Positions 1 to 10,047 of a stretch of DNA of 64,000 nucleotides are shown here, one piece after another. Made by a program: the position numbers and the translations under genes. The notes beneath the pieces were generated by a model. It was not told the origin of the DNA and ran no database searches. It saw only the letters and a list, made by a program, of their open reading frames with translations. Source of the DNA: Rhizobium sp. Q54 (GTDB lineage: Bacteria > Pseudomonadota > Alphaproteobacteria > UBA7879 > VGCX01); NCBI GenBank assembly GCA_945870825.1, contig CAMBTM010000002.1:1-64000 (forward strand). Reading direction: 5' to 3'. Every line of letters starts with the position of its first letter. The stretch's first letter is position 1.

Positions 1-206
1 ATATGACGTTGCGTTTCATTCATTCCTCTCATGCGCAAATAGGGAACTGCCGTCGGATAGGAAACAAGATCTACAATGTCACACCGTTCTGTAAAGGCCT
101 CCAAAAACGATTGTTGCACCTCTGGCACTGTCATCATATGTTTAAACGATGTATCGTATGTTGCAAATGCAAACCGTTTTTCTTGCTGTGGAGGTTTGAT
201 GATCAT
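1..206 (-). CDS. Partial CDS, N-terminus of a PD-(D/E)XK nuclease (Rpn/transposase-like) family protein
   Basis: The minus frame is open from the ATG at 206 to the window edge (68 codons). A clear ribosome site, AGGAGAGG, lies just upstream of the start. The protein begins MIIKPPQQEKRFAFATYD and continues with the segment YDTSFKHMM...FLEAF. That segment resembles the first helix region of Rpn / PD-(D/E)XK nuclease-family transposases, where a conserved D-x-x-F-K motif precedes a short loop and F-L-x-A-F/I-L. The catalytic core would lie outside the window, so neither activity nor intactness can be judged. Family assignment is by pattern only; the start and reading frame are more secure than the function. 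Confidence 0.5.
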   Translation of the reverse strand, partial: MIIKPPQQEKRFAFATYDTSFKHMMTVPEVQQSFLEAFTERCDIVDLVSYPTAVPYLRMRGMNETQRH

Positions 207-301
207 TTTCCTCTCCTTTTCCCAAGGAGAGTTTCCCCCTAAATCTTTAAAAAGTCGCGTTGATAGATTCTGACTTTATCAACCCATCGGGGAAAATAGT
301 C

Positions 302-1078
302 TTATGGCTTTTTGTAGATAACCAAAGATGTCGATGAAATATGGCGAAGCGGTAGCCTTAAAGAAAGCTCATTCAACGCCTGATAAACACCCTTTGCCTG
401 CCAAGGCGCCCGGTAATCGTGCCAAAGAATGGTTCCCCCTGGCTTCAGCATATAAAGGGCTTTTTGTGAATCACTGAGGACATAGGAATAGGCGTGAGAT
501 CCATCAATGAAGATAAGATCAAACTGTTCTTTAAAAGGTTTTTCATCAAAAGCTTTGCTATCGCCATAAAGCTGGGTGATTTTCTTTTCTTCCAGCTGGC
601 CTGTATAGAAAAATTCCGAAAAAACTGACTCTTTCAATGCGACTGCTTGGTCCTCAGATGTGTCTTGGTCAGCATGCGCATACGTATCCCGTTGGTCAGG
701 CGCAAGGGTCAAGGTTGTAATCTTAGCATCCTTCGGGGAATTCAACGCCCAAAGATACGTCGTTCTACCTGTACATGTGCCAAATTCAAAAAGGGTTTTA
801 GCCGCTGTTGCAAACTCTGCCAAGACAAAACTTTCTTCCAGGGTTGTCCCTGCTTCTACTTTGCCAGGCTTCGCGCCATTAATACCAGGAAGGGTCATTT
901 TCAAAATGGATTTTTTTGAAACACCCAGGCTATCTAGAGGAATAACATCCCCTAATTGAATTTTGGGAATAGGATAAGGACCAAAAAATGTTCTCTCTTT
1001 TTTGACACAACGACCGCGGTAATTTTTATACAAGGAACGTCCAGAAAGAATTCCGAAAAAGAGAAGCAACCAAATCAT
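302..1078 (-). CDS. Class I SAM-dependent methyltransferase (Methyltransf_24-like), membrane-anchored
   Basis: 258 residues. The N-terminus (about residues 2-16, MIWLLLFFGILSG) is a hydrophobic segment, which suggests an uncleaved membrane anchor. The middle carries a Rossmann-type SAM site: FEFGTCTGRTT at about residue 96 is motif I, and FDLIFIDGSHAYSYV at about 185 is the acidic D-G-S-H motif seen in Methyltransf_24 enzymes. These modify varied substrates such as sugars and small molecules. LKPGGTILWHDY near residue 212 matches the post-motif segment of the same family. The substrate cannot be read from sequence. The gene stands alone, upstream of and in the same direction as the partial nuclease gene and downstream of ihfB. 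The methyltransferase fold is fairly secure; any pathway is unknown. Confidence 0.75.
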   Translation of the reverse strand: MIWLLLFFGILSGRSLYKNYRGRCVKKERTFFGPYPIPKIQLGDVIPLDSLGVSKKSILKMTLPGINGAKPGKVEAGTTLEESFVLAEFATAAKTLFEFGTCTGRTTYLWALNSPKDAKITTLTLAPDQRDTYAHADQDTSEDQAVALKESVFSEFFYTGQLEEKKITQLYGDSKAFDEKPFKEQFDLIFIDGSHAYSYVLSDSQKALYMLKPGGTILWHDYRAPWQAKGVYQALNELSLRLPLRHISSTSLVIYKKP

Positions 1079-1139
1079 TTAAAATTCCCCAACCCCAAAA
1101 ATCATGACTATCTCATAGGGATGGGATGAAGAAAAGAAT

Positions 1140-1415
1140 TTAGTTCAGTTTGTCTAATAGAATTTTTCCAGCCCTAAACAGGGGCGCATGACGGGCTTCG
1201 ACCTTAATAGCCTTGCCACTTCTGGGATCACAACCGGTGCGACCATCACGTTTGCGCACGAAAAAAGCCCCAAAACCCCGCAGCTCGACCCGCCCCCCTT
1301 TTTGAAGAGTTTTTGAAATTTCTGCAAAAATGGTTGTAACCATCGCTTCCATTTCTTGCTGTGATTTATGCGGAAATTTTGCCGCCAATTTTTCTATAAG
1401 CTCTGATCTTGTCAT
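1140..1415 (-). CDS. ihfB: Integration host factor beta subunit
   Basis: 91 residues, the normal size for the HU/IHF family of DNA-bending dimers. The N-terminus MTRSELIEKLAAKFP matches the IhfB signature start (T-K/R-S-E-L-I-E-x-L). VELRGFGAFFVRKRDGRTG is the family core preceding the DNA-inserting beta arm, and the intercalating proline is kept in DPRSG. It pairs with IhfA, encoded elsewhere, to bend DNA at specific sites in transcription, replication and recombination. It is transcribed divergently from the ATP synthase operon across 191 bp. HU is the alternative, but the N-terminus and the ELRGFG segment favour IHF beta. Confidence 0.88.
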   Translation of the reverse strand: MTRSELIEKLAAKFPHKSQQEMEAMVTTIFAEISKTLQKGGRVELRGFGAFFVRKRDGRTGCDPRSGKAIKVEARHAPLFRAGKILLDKLN

Positions 1416-1606
1416 AATGCTTGTTAAATCCCCATTTTTTTACGCTTTTTTACTATCATTTCATCTTTTATAAGCCTGGTCAATATATTAATAGATTTTT
1501 CAATAGATTAGAGTATTTTTCATTACATTTTAAAGGTTTTTTAGCACTCCTATTGTCCCCTTTCGTGTTTTTGTGTTAGAAGTATAAGAATAAACTAAGA
1601 GACGTA

Positions 1607-2146
1607 ATGATGGCATCTTCCAATAGTTATAAAATCGCTAAGAATTATGCGCAGGCGTTGTTTGACAGCTCTCACCAGGCGGGATCAACAGATCATCTTT
1701 ATCAAAGTTTTTCTGCCATAAAAAATACATTGAAGGAAGATACCTTCTTAAAAAAGATAATGAAAAATCCCCTTCTAAAAAAATATGATCAAAAAAATAT
1801 AATATCTCCTTTAATATCAAAAGAAGTCGTTGCGTTTTTTTCATTTATTATTGATAAAAAAAGATTTTCACTTTTAGAAGAAATTGCCGATGCTTTTATT
1901 GAAAAAGTTGATACATTTAAAAAGGTTACACGGGTGCGTTTGGAAACTGCCCACCTATTGACCCAATCCCAGAAGGATCTTTTGGAAGAAAAACTTAAAA
2001 GACTTATGGGAGACCATACCTTTCATGTAGATGAGGTCCTAAACCCCCACTTGCTTGGAGGATTTCGGCTTAAAATGAAGGATAAAATTCTTGATTTGTC
2101 ACTTGCGTATCATGCGCAGAATATACTAAAGGGATACCATGTCTAA
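1607..2146 (+). CDS. atpH: F1 ATP synthase delta subunit
   Basis: 179 residues, typical for delta. This subunit sits on top of the alpha3-beta3 head and ties it to the peripheral stalk. The N-terminal helical domain starts [11 protein letters not shown], the usual delta/OSCP opening. The C-terminal part has [18 protein letters not shown], matching the conserved G-G-x-x-x-x-x-x-D-x-x-x-D-x-S end of the family. There are two adjacent ATG codons (1607 and 1610), and either may be used. It is the first gene of atpHAGDC and overlaps atpA by 8 bp. As usual in alphaproteobacteria, the membrane genes atpB, atpE and atpF are not in this operon. Confidence 0.93.
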   Translation: MMASSNSYKIAKNYAQALFDSSHQAGSTDHLYQSFSAIKNTLKEDTFLKKIMKNPLLKKYDQKNIISPLISKEVVAFFSFIIDKKRFSLLEEIADAFIEKVDTFKKVTRVRLETAHLLTQSQKDLLEEKLKRLMGDHTFHVDEVLNPHLLGGFRLKMKDKILDLSLAYHAQNILKGYHV

Positions 2147-3665
2147 AATCAATCCTGGTGAACTTGTTGATGCTTTAAAAAAGCAAATCAGCGATTATGA
2201 CCATAAAGTACATTTAGAAGAATCCGGCGAGGTCATTGCGATGGGTGACGGGATTGCCCACATCTATGGTCTCACAAATGCTGAATCGGGCGAAATGCTC
2301 ACATTTGAAAACGGCACCAAGGGTCTTGTTTTGAACTTAAACGAAGAAAGTATTGGGGCAGTTATCTTTGGGACAAACAGCGAGATCAAAGAAGGCGACC
2401 GTGTTTTTAGAACCAAACACAGCATGGAAGTCCCTGTTGGCAAAGGCCTTTTAGGCCGCGTTGTGGATGCCCTTGGCAACCCCATTGATGGGAAAGGTCC
2501 TTTGAACAATGTAAAGACAGCCACAGTGGAAGCCCCTGCACCCAGTATTATTGCAAGACAGTCTGTGAATGAATCCATGGAAACGGGCATTAAATGCATT
2601 GATGCCATTGTCCCCATTGGCCGCGGCCAACGCGAACTCATTATCGGTGACCGTCAAACCGGCAAAACAGCTTTAGCTATTGATGCTATCTTGAATCAAC
2701 AACGCCAAAATGCCACTGCAGATGATGCTGAAAAGATGTTTTGTATTTATGTGGCCATTGGTCAAAAACGATCCACCGTTGCCCATATTGTAAAAACATT
2801 AGAAGAAAACAACGCTCTTGAATATACCATCATTGTGGCGGCAACTGCCTCTGACCCAGCGCCCCTTCAATTCTTAGCACCCTATAGTGGTTGTGCCATG
2901 GGGGAATATTTCCGGGACAATGGTATGCATGCCTTGATTGTTTACGATGACTTGTCCAAGCAAGCTGTTGCTTACCGTCAGATGTCTCTTCTGTTGAGAC
3001 GCCCTCCAGGGCGAGAAGCTTATCCAGGCGATGTATTTTATCTCCATTCCCGTCTTTTGGAACGCGCAGCAAAGTTGAACAAGGATCACGGTGGGGGTTC
3101 GTTGACGGCACTGCCGATCATTGAAACACAGGCCGGTGACGTTTCTGCTTATATTCCAACCAATGTGATTTCCATTACAGATGGCCAAATCTTTTTAGAA
3201 ACGGAACTGTTCTATAAAGGCATTCGCCCTGCCATTAATGTCGGACTTTCTGTCAGCCGGGTCGGATCTGCCGCCCAAATTAAAGCCATGCGCCAAGTAG
3301 CCGGTACCGTAAAGTTAGAACTCGCCCAATACCGTGAAATGGCGGCCTTTGCGCAGTTTTCGTCAGACCTTGATATGTCGACCCAAAATCTTTTGAATCG
3401 CGGAAGTCGTTTGACCGAACTTTTGAAGCAAGATCAATACAGCCCTTTGAGTACGGCTGAACAAGTTGTTCTTATTTTTGCAGGTGTTGAAGGCTATCTG
3501 GATGATGTTGCGGTCAAAGATATCGGTCAGTTTGAAAAGGATTTTTTGAATCATCTTCGTACAAAAGAACAAGGGCTTCTTGCTGAGATTCGAAAAGAGA
3601 AAACCTTATCGCCGACTCTTAAAGAAACCATAAAATCTGTCCTTAAAGACTTCAAAAAGAACTAG
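2139..3665 (+). CDS. atpA: F1 ATP synthase alpha subunit
   Basis: 508 residues, full length. Alpha forms the catalytic hexamer with beta and carries the non-catalytic nucleotide sites. The P-loop GDRQTGKT lies at about residue 170. [16 protein letters not shown] is the nucleotide-domain entry seen in all alpha subunits, and the ATP synthase alpha/beta signature region [17 protein letters not shown] is near residue 365. The C-terminal helical domain is intact. Co-transcription is expected because the start lies inside the end of atpH and atpG follows after 7 bp. Confidence 0.98.
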   Translation: MSKINPGELVDALKKQISDYDHKVHLEESGEVIAMGDGIAHIYGLTNAESGEMLTFENGTKGLVLNLNEESIGAVIFGTNSEIKEGDRVFRTKHSMEVPVGKGLLGRVVDALGNPIDGKGPLNNVKTATVEAPAPSIIARQSVNESMETGIKCIDAIVPIGRGQRELIIGDRQTGKTALAIDAILNQQRQNATADDAEKMFCIYVAIGQKRSTVAHIVKTLEENNALEYTIIVAATASDPAPLQFLAPYSGCAMGEYFRDNGMHALIVYDDLSKQAVAYRQMSLLLRRPPGREAYPGDVFYLHSRLLERAAKLNKDHGGGSLTALPIIETQAGDVSAYIPTNVISITDGQIFLETELFYKGIRPAINVGLSVSRVGSAAQIKAMRQVAGTVKLELAQYREMAAFAQFSSDLDMSTQNLLNRGSRLTELLKQDQYSPLSTAEQVVLIFAGVEGYLDDVAVKDIGQFEKDFLNHLRTKEQGLLAEIRKEKTLSPTLKETIKSVLKDFKKN

Positions 3666-3672
3666 GGGTCAT

Positions 3673-5972
<2,300 letters not shown>

Positions 5973-5974
5973 GG

Positions 5975-6232
5975 ATGAACACCTTGAAAGTTTGGATCCA
6001 AACGCCTCAAGAAACCCTTTTCTTTGAGGATATCCAAGAAGCACGCCTGCCAGGTACTGATGGGATTGTTGGGATTCTCCCAAACCATGCCCCCATGATC
6101 ATCGGCCTTAAGGCAGGCATCGTCCATCTTTCAAGGAGAGATTCTTACTCTATCCATCCAGGCATAGCCTCTATCACCAAAGAGGGGTGCCTTATCATCA
6201 CAGAACAATATGAGACCCTTATCAGGACTTGA
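5975..6232 (+). CDS. atpC: F1 ATP synthase epsilon subunit, short form
   Basis: 85 residues; most bacterial epsilon subunits are about 130-140. The visible part is the N-terminal beta-sandwich: LKVWIQTPQETLFFEDIQEARLPGTDGIVGILPNHAPMI has the usual turn G-x-x-G-x-L-P-x-H-A-P. The second half, normally a two-helix C-terminal domain that can inhibit ATP hydrolysis, is absent because the stop at 6230-6232 comes right after the sandwich. The subunit should still bind gamma and the c-ring but could not act as an extended-helix brake. It is the last gene of atpHAGDC and faces rne across 143 bp. Confidence 0.85.
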   Translation: MNTLKVWIQTPQETLFFEDIQEARLPGTDGIVGILPNHAPMIIGLKAGIVHLSRRDSYSIHPGIASITKEGCLIITEQYETLIRT

Positions 6233-6242
6233 TACACAGTCC

Positions 6243-6316
6243 TTGAGGAAAAACGGCCTTGCGGCCAAAATTAAGACAAAAATTTCCTCATCCACACGGT
6301 GCGAATTTTGAGGAAA
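6243..6316. repeat. Three alternating copies of an 8-bp sequence between convergent atpC and rne
   Basis: TGAGGAAA occurs at about 6244-6251, its complement TTTCCTCA at 6283-6290, and TGAGGAAA again at 6309-6316. The middle copy can pair with either outer copy, giving two mutually exclusive hairpins. The second one has A/T-rich flanks. Since atpC and rne converge here, this may act as a weak bidirectional terminator or RNA-stability element. No canonical U-tract follows directly, so the role is uncertain. Confidence 0.35.
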
Positions 6317-6375
6317 AATATGCACAAAAAAGACACCCAAAAGTCAGCTCAAATGCGCAACAGGTTCCTACAACA

Positions 6376-8685
6376 TTAAGAATCCAACAGTCTCTGCCAC
6401 CAGCCCTTTTTACGGTTTCCCCGTGGGGCAGGTTTTTCACCTGTTGGCATTCCTGCTGTAGGGGCAGTAGTGTAACTAGCTGATTTTTGCTCCCTTGGGC
6501 CTGCGTTATGAACAGGTTTATCAGCAGGTTGCTGAGAAGGTTGGCGAACTTGTTGATGCACATCAGGCTTAATCACCACAGATGCTGGTGCGGGAGAAGC
6601 CCCTTCTGTAAATTGTTGCCCATCTTGACCACCACCAGGCTTCCGGCGGCGACCTCTATACCGTGATCTTTTACTGCGGCGTTCTTGCTGAGGTTGTTCT
6701 TCACCACTGTTAATAGCAGGAACAATTGCCTGAGGATTTTGCTGACCTTCTTTTGCCACTTCATTGCTTTTTTTGCTTTCAAGCGCACCGTCATTTTTAG
6801 GCTTATTATCGCGTTTTTGATTTCCTTGCTGATCTCGTTGTTGATCTCTTTGGGCATGATCTTTCAAAGGATGAGGTTTTTTCACAGGCTTATTTTTTTT
6901 ATTCTGATCGTCCTTAGAAGATTCTTTAGACTCCTCAGATTTTCCTTGTGTTCCCGCACCGTCAAGAATAAAGCGGCCCTTATGTTCAATTTTAAAGCCA
7001 ACCGTACAAAGCTTGTCATCTTCTCTTAGATCCAAAGAAAGGCTGTACTTCTCTTCTAATTTTGACAAATCATGACGTCTTTCACTCAAAAGATAAAACG
7101 CAATGTGAGAAGGCATATGGACGGTAAGCTCCCTCAATGCCTTATCCTCTAAACAGATCTCTTCCAAGACACGCACCAACTGTAGTGCAAAGGATTCAGC
7201 AGATCTTACAAACCCAACACCTGAACAGGTTGAACATCTGACCGTACTGGATTCAACAATACTTGGACGGAGCCGCTGCCTTGACATTTCAAGCAATCCG
7301 AATTGACTGATGCGACCCACTTGAACGCGGGCACGATCAATAGCCAACGCATCTTTTAACTTTTTTTCCACCTGCTGATTGTGACGAGAATCAGCCATAT
7401 CGATGAAGTCAATCACAATGAGGCCCGCTAAATCCCTAAGACGCACTTGACGGGCAATTTCCTCTGCTGCTTCAAGATTTGTATTAAAGGCTGTCCCGTC
7501 AATATGACGTTCCCGCGTTGCCTTGCCTGAGTTCACGTCAATGGCAACAAGCGCCTCTGTTGAGTTAATCACAATGTAACCGCCAGATTTTAATTGAACA
7601 TCCATGGCATACATTTTTTCAATCTGCCGTTCGATTTTATACTTATAGAACAATGGATAATCGTCATGCTTATACCGTTGCACCTTCTTTGAGTGACTTG
7701 GCACCATATCTTTCATGAAGGCCTTAACTTCTTTGTATCCTTCTTCCCCATCCACAATAACTTCTTCAACCTCACGGACGTAAAGATCACGGATAGCGCG
7801 ACGTAAAAGATTAGCCTCTTCATAAATAAGGGAGGGCGCATTGGCTTTCAGGGTTTCTTCCCTGATCATGCTCCACAACTTTATGAGGTACGTATAATCA
7901 CGCTTAATTTCTGTTTTACTGCGATCAAGACCCGCTGTGCGCACAATCAAAGACATCCCTTGGGGGAGATCCAGATCCTGCATCAATTCTTTCAGCCGTC
8001 GACGGTCTCCCATATCTGTAATACGCCTGGAAACGCCCCCACCATGGGTTGCATTAGGCATAAGAACACAATACCGCCCAGCCAAAGAGACATAGGTGGT
8101 CATAGCAGCACCTTTATTCCCACGCTCTTCTTTAACGACTTGGACCAAAACCACCTGACGGCTTTGAATCACTTCTTGAATTCTATAAGCTTTATAGGGA
8201 TTCGACCTTTCTTGAGCCGCCTTGCCTTGAGACTCTTCTGCGGGTGGTTCATCCCCATGATCATCAGAATGGTCATCTTCTTCATGATCTTGTTCCTGAT
8301 CACGACCAGCCGTAGCATCTTCTAACATCTGCTGCGTCGATTCAGGATCAAACCCTTCTTCGATGGTTGATTCTCCCAGATTTAAAACAGGTTCTTCTTT
8401 TTCAACAACCTGTTCTTCTGTTTTTGGGCGATCCGCAACGGGTATACGGAAATAATCAGGATGAATTTCTGTAAAAGCCAAAAATCCATGACGGTTCCCT
8501 CCGTAATCCACGAAGGCCGCTTGCAAAGAAGGTTCTATTCTTACGATTTTTGCTAAATAGACATTGCCCTTAAGGGGTTTTTTAGACAAGTTTTCAAAAT
8601 CGAAATCGACCAATACGTCATTTTCGACCACTGCAACACGCATCTCGTCATTATGTGTTGCATCAATAAGCATACGTTTAGACAT
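6376..8685 (-). CDS. rne: Ribonuclease E (Rne/Rng family)
   Basis: 769 residues from the start I prefer. RNase E cleaves single-stranded RNA and organises RNA decay and rRNA/tRNA processing. The open frame continues upstream to 8844, but the ATG at 8685 (MSKRMLIDATHNDEMRVAV) has a good ribosome site (GGGAG) and is the standard family N-terminus. An S1 domain with an acidic insert (E/D-rich, about residues 85-160) follows. The catalytic region has VAIDVNSGKAT and IVIDFIDM, which hold the metal-binding aspartates. The Zn-link is CSTCSG near residue 508. The C-terminal third is low-complexity K/Q/N/D-rich with an arginine patch, RSKRSRYRGRRRK, and ends with a WW motif, like degradosome scaffold tails. 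Confidence 0.95.
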   Translation of the reverse strand: MSKRMLIDATHNDEMRVAVVENDVLVDFDFENLSKKPLKGNVYLAKIVRIEPSLQAAFVDYGGNRHGFLAFTEIHPDYFRIPVADRPKTEEQVVEKEEPVLNLGESTIEEGFDPESTQQMLEDATAGRDQEQDHEEDDHSDDHGDEPPAEESQGKAAQERSNPYKAYRIQEVIQSRQVVLVQVVKEERGNKGAAMTTYVSLAGRYCVLMPNATHGGGVSRRITDMGDRRRLKELMQDLDLPQGMSLIVRTAGLDRSKTEIKRDYTYLIKLWSMIREETLKANAPSLIYEEANLLRRAIRDLYVREVEEVIVDGEEGYKEVKAFMKDMVPSHSKKVQRYKHDDYPLFYKYKIERQIEKMYAMDVQLKSGGYIVINSTEALVAIDVNSGKATRERHIDGTAFNTNLEAAEEIARQVRLRDLAGLIVIDFIDMADSRHNQQVEKKLKDALAIDRARVQVGRISQFGLLEMSRQRLRPSIVESSTVRCSTCSGVGFVRSAESFALQLVRVLEEICLEDKALRELTVHMPSHIAFYLLSERRHDLSKLEEKYSLSLDLREDDKLCTVGFKIEHKGRFILDGAGTQGKSEESKESSKDDQNKKNKPVKKPHPLKDHAQRDQQRDQQGNQKRDNKPKNDGALESKKSNEVAKEGQQNPQAIVPAINSGEEQPQQERRSKRSRYRGRRRKPGGGQDGQQFTEGASPAPASVVIKPDVHQQVRQPSQQPADKPVHNAGPREQKSASYTTAPTAGMPTGEKPAPRGNRKKGWWQRLLDS

Positions 8686-8902
8686 AAACTCCCAAACTCC
8701 ATTTTTAAAACAAATAAATTTCTTTTCGTTAAGTGCATCAAGCGCTCTCGTAAATCTTTTTAGCAATCGTTTGTCGGGTCTGGCTGAAACAAAAAACGTT
8801 CCAATAATTGGAACATTGACCATTTTCACAGGCCCATATAACATGCTTTTATAACATACATTTAAAGGGTAGGACTAACAATCCCTATTTTATGAAACTT
8901 TG

Positions 8903-10045
8903 ATGAAAATATCCTACAAAAACCGCGCACTTCTTTGTATCCTTTCTTTGCTGCTTTTGTGCGCTAACGTCGCCTGGAGCAACAATGTTTTGGGTATTCG
9001 TGTGGGGCATCACGATACACACGCGCGCATTGTTTTGGACACAAAACAAAAGCCGAACGTCAAAATATCCCTCACCGAGAATGGGGAAGAAATTTCTATT
9101 TCTGCCTCTCATTTAGAATTTAAAGGAACGCTTCCTATTTTTTCTAAGAAAGTCATCAAAAATATTGCATTTCATGCACTGCGCACAGGCGCAGGAACGT
9201 TTAAATTTCAAGCCGTAAAACCTATTAAAATCATTAAATCATTCACTCTGCCCCCATCCAGCACCATATCCTATTACCGGTATGTCATTGATATTCAACC
9301 GATGACAGGAAAAACTTCTACTGCCCCTTTGAAAAAGGATACTCCTTCCAAAATAGTCTCTGTTCATAAAAAAATCATCATGATCGACCCAGGTCATGGG
9401 GGAAAAGACCCGGGTGCCCAAGGACGCAAAGGAATCTTGGAAAAAAATGTAACCCTTGATATTGCAAGGGCTTTAAAAGAGGCCCTGGAGAGAACCAATC
9501 GCTATGACGTAAGACTGACACGAAATGATGACTGCTTCTTAACCCTTTCCAATCGTATCATGCGCGCCCGTGAAGCAAAGGCTGATTTCTTCATTTCTTT
9601 GCATGCCGATAGTCATCCACGGGCAGATACGCGAGGCCTTTCTGTTTATATGCTCTCAAAAGTGGCTTCTGACGCGGAAGCTGAAAAATTGGCGATTAAA
9701 GAAAATAAAGCAGACCTCATGGAAGGCGTGAACCTTAACACCGAATCCCCAGAAGTCGCACATATTCTGCTCGACCTCATGAAAAGGGAGACCGTGAATT
9801 TGTCAAGGAAAGCGGCCAATGCCCTTGTCTCAAAGCTACGCAAGAGAGTTTTGCTTTTAAGAAACAGTATTCGGTCTGCGGACTTTGCCGTTCTTAGAAC
9901 ACCTGATTTACCAGCAGTTTTAATAGAAATGGGCTATATTTCAAATAAACAAGATGAGATACTTTTGACGAGTCCCGCACATCAGACTAAACTCTGTGAA
10001 GGCATTCGCGAAGGCATTGATAGTTATTTTAGTGAGCATCGATAA
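8903..10045 (+). CDS. amiC: N-acetylmuramoyl-L-alanine amidase (AMIN + Amidase_3)
   Basis: 380 residues from the ATG at 8903; a TTG directly before it is a less likely start. The amidase cuts septal peptidoglycan between MurNAc and the stem peptide in the periplasm. It has a signal peptide (residues 1 to about 27, core ALLCILSLLLLCANVAWS). An AMIN-like targeting domain follows up to about residue 130, then a zinc amidase domain. The domain shows IDPGHGGKDPGAQG (first zinc ligand H), FFISLHADS (zinc H) and LIEMGYISNKQDE with the catalytic glutamate. It is divergent from rne and followed after 2 bp by mrcA, the conserved alphaproteobacterial order. Its cell-division role is inferred from the family. 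Confidence 0.93.
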   Translation: MKISYKNRALLCILSLLLLCANVAWSNNVLGIRVGHHDTHARIVLDTKQKPNVKISLTENGEEISISASHLEFKGTLPIFSKKVIKNIAFHALRTGAGTFKFQAVKPIKIIKSFTLPPSSTISYYRYVIDIQPMTGKTSTAPLKKDTPSKIVSVHKKIIMIDPGHGGKDPGAQGRKGILEKNVTLDIARALKEALERTNRYDVRLTRNDDCFLTLSNRIMRAREAKADFFISLHADSHPRADTRGLSVYMLSKVASDAEAEKLAIKENKADLMEGVNLNTESPEVAHILLDLMKRETVNLSRKAANALVSKLRKRVLLLRNSIRSADFAVLRTPDLPAVLIEMGYISNKQDEILLTSPAHQTKLCEGIREGIDSYFSEHR

Positions 10046-10047
10046 AT

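Noticed and set aside
2264-3188. Several long minus-strand ORFs inside atpA
   Set aside because: They lie opposite a strongly conserved gene, have no ribosome sites and show no family motifs; shadows of atpA codon use.
7960-8325. 121-codon plus-strand ORF inside rne
   Set aside because: Opposite the RNase E coding region, no start signal and no recognisable protein.
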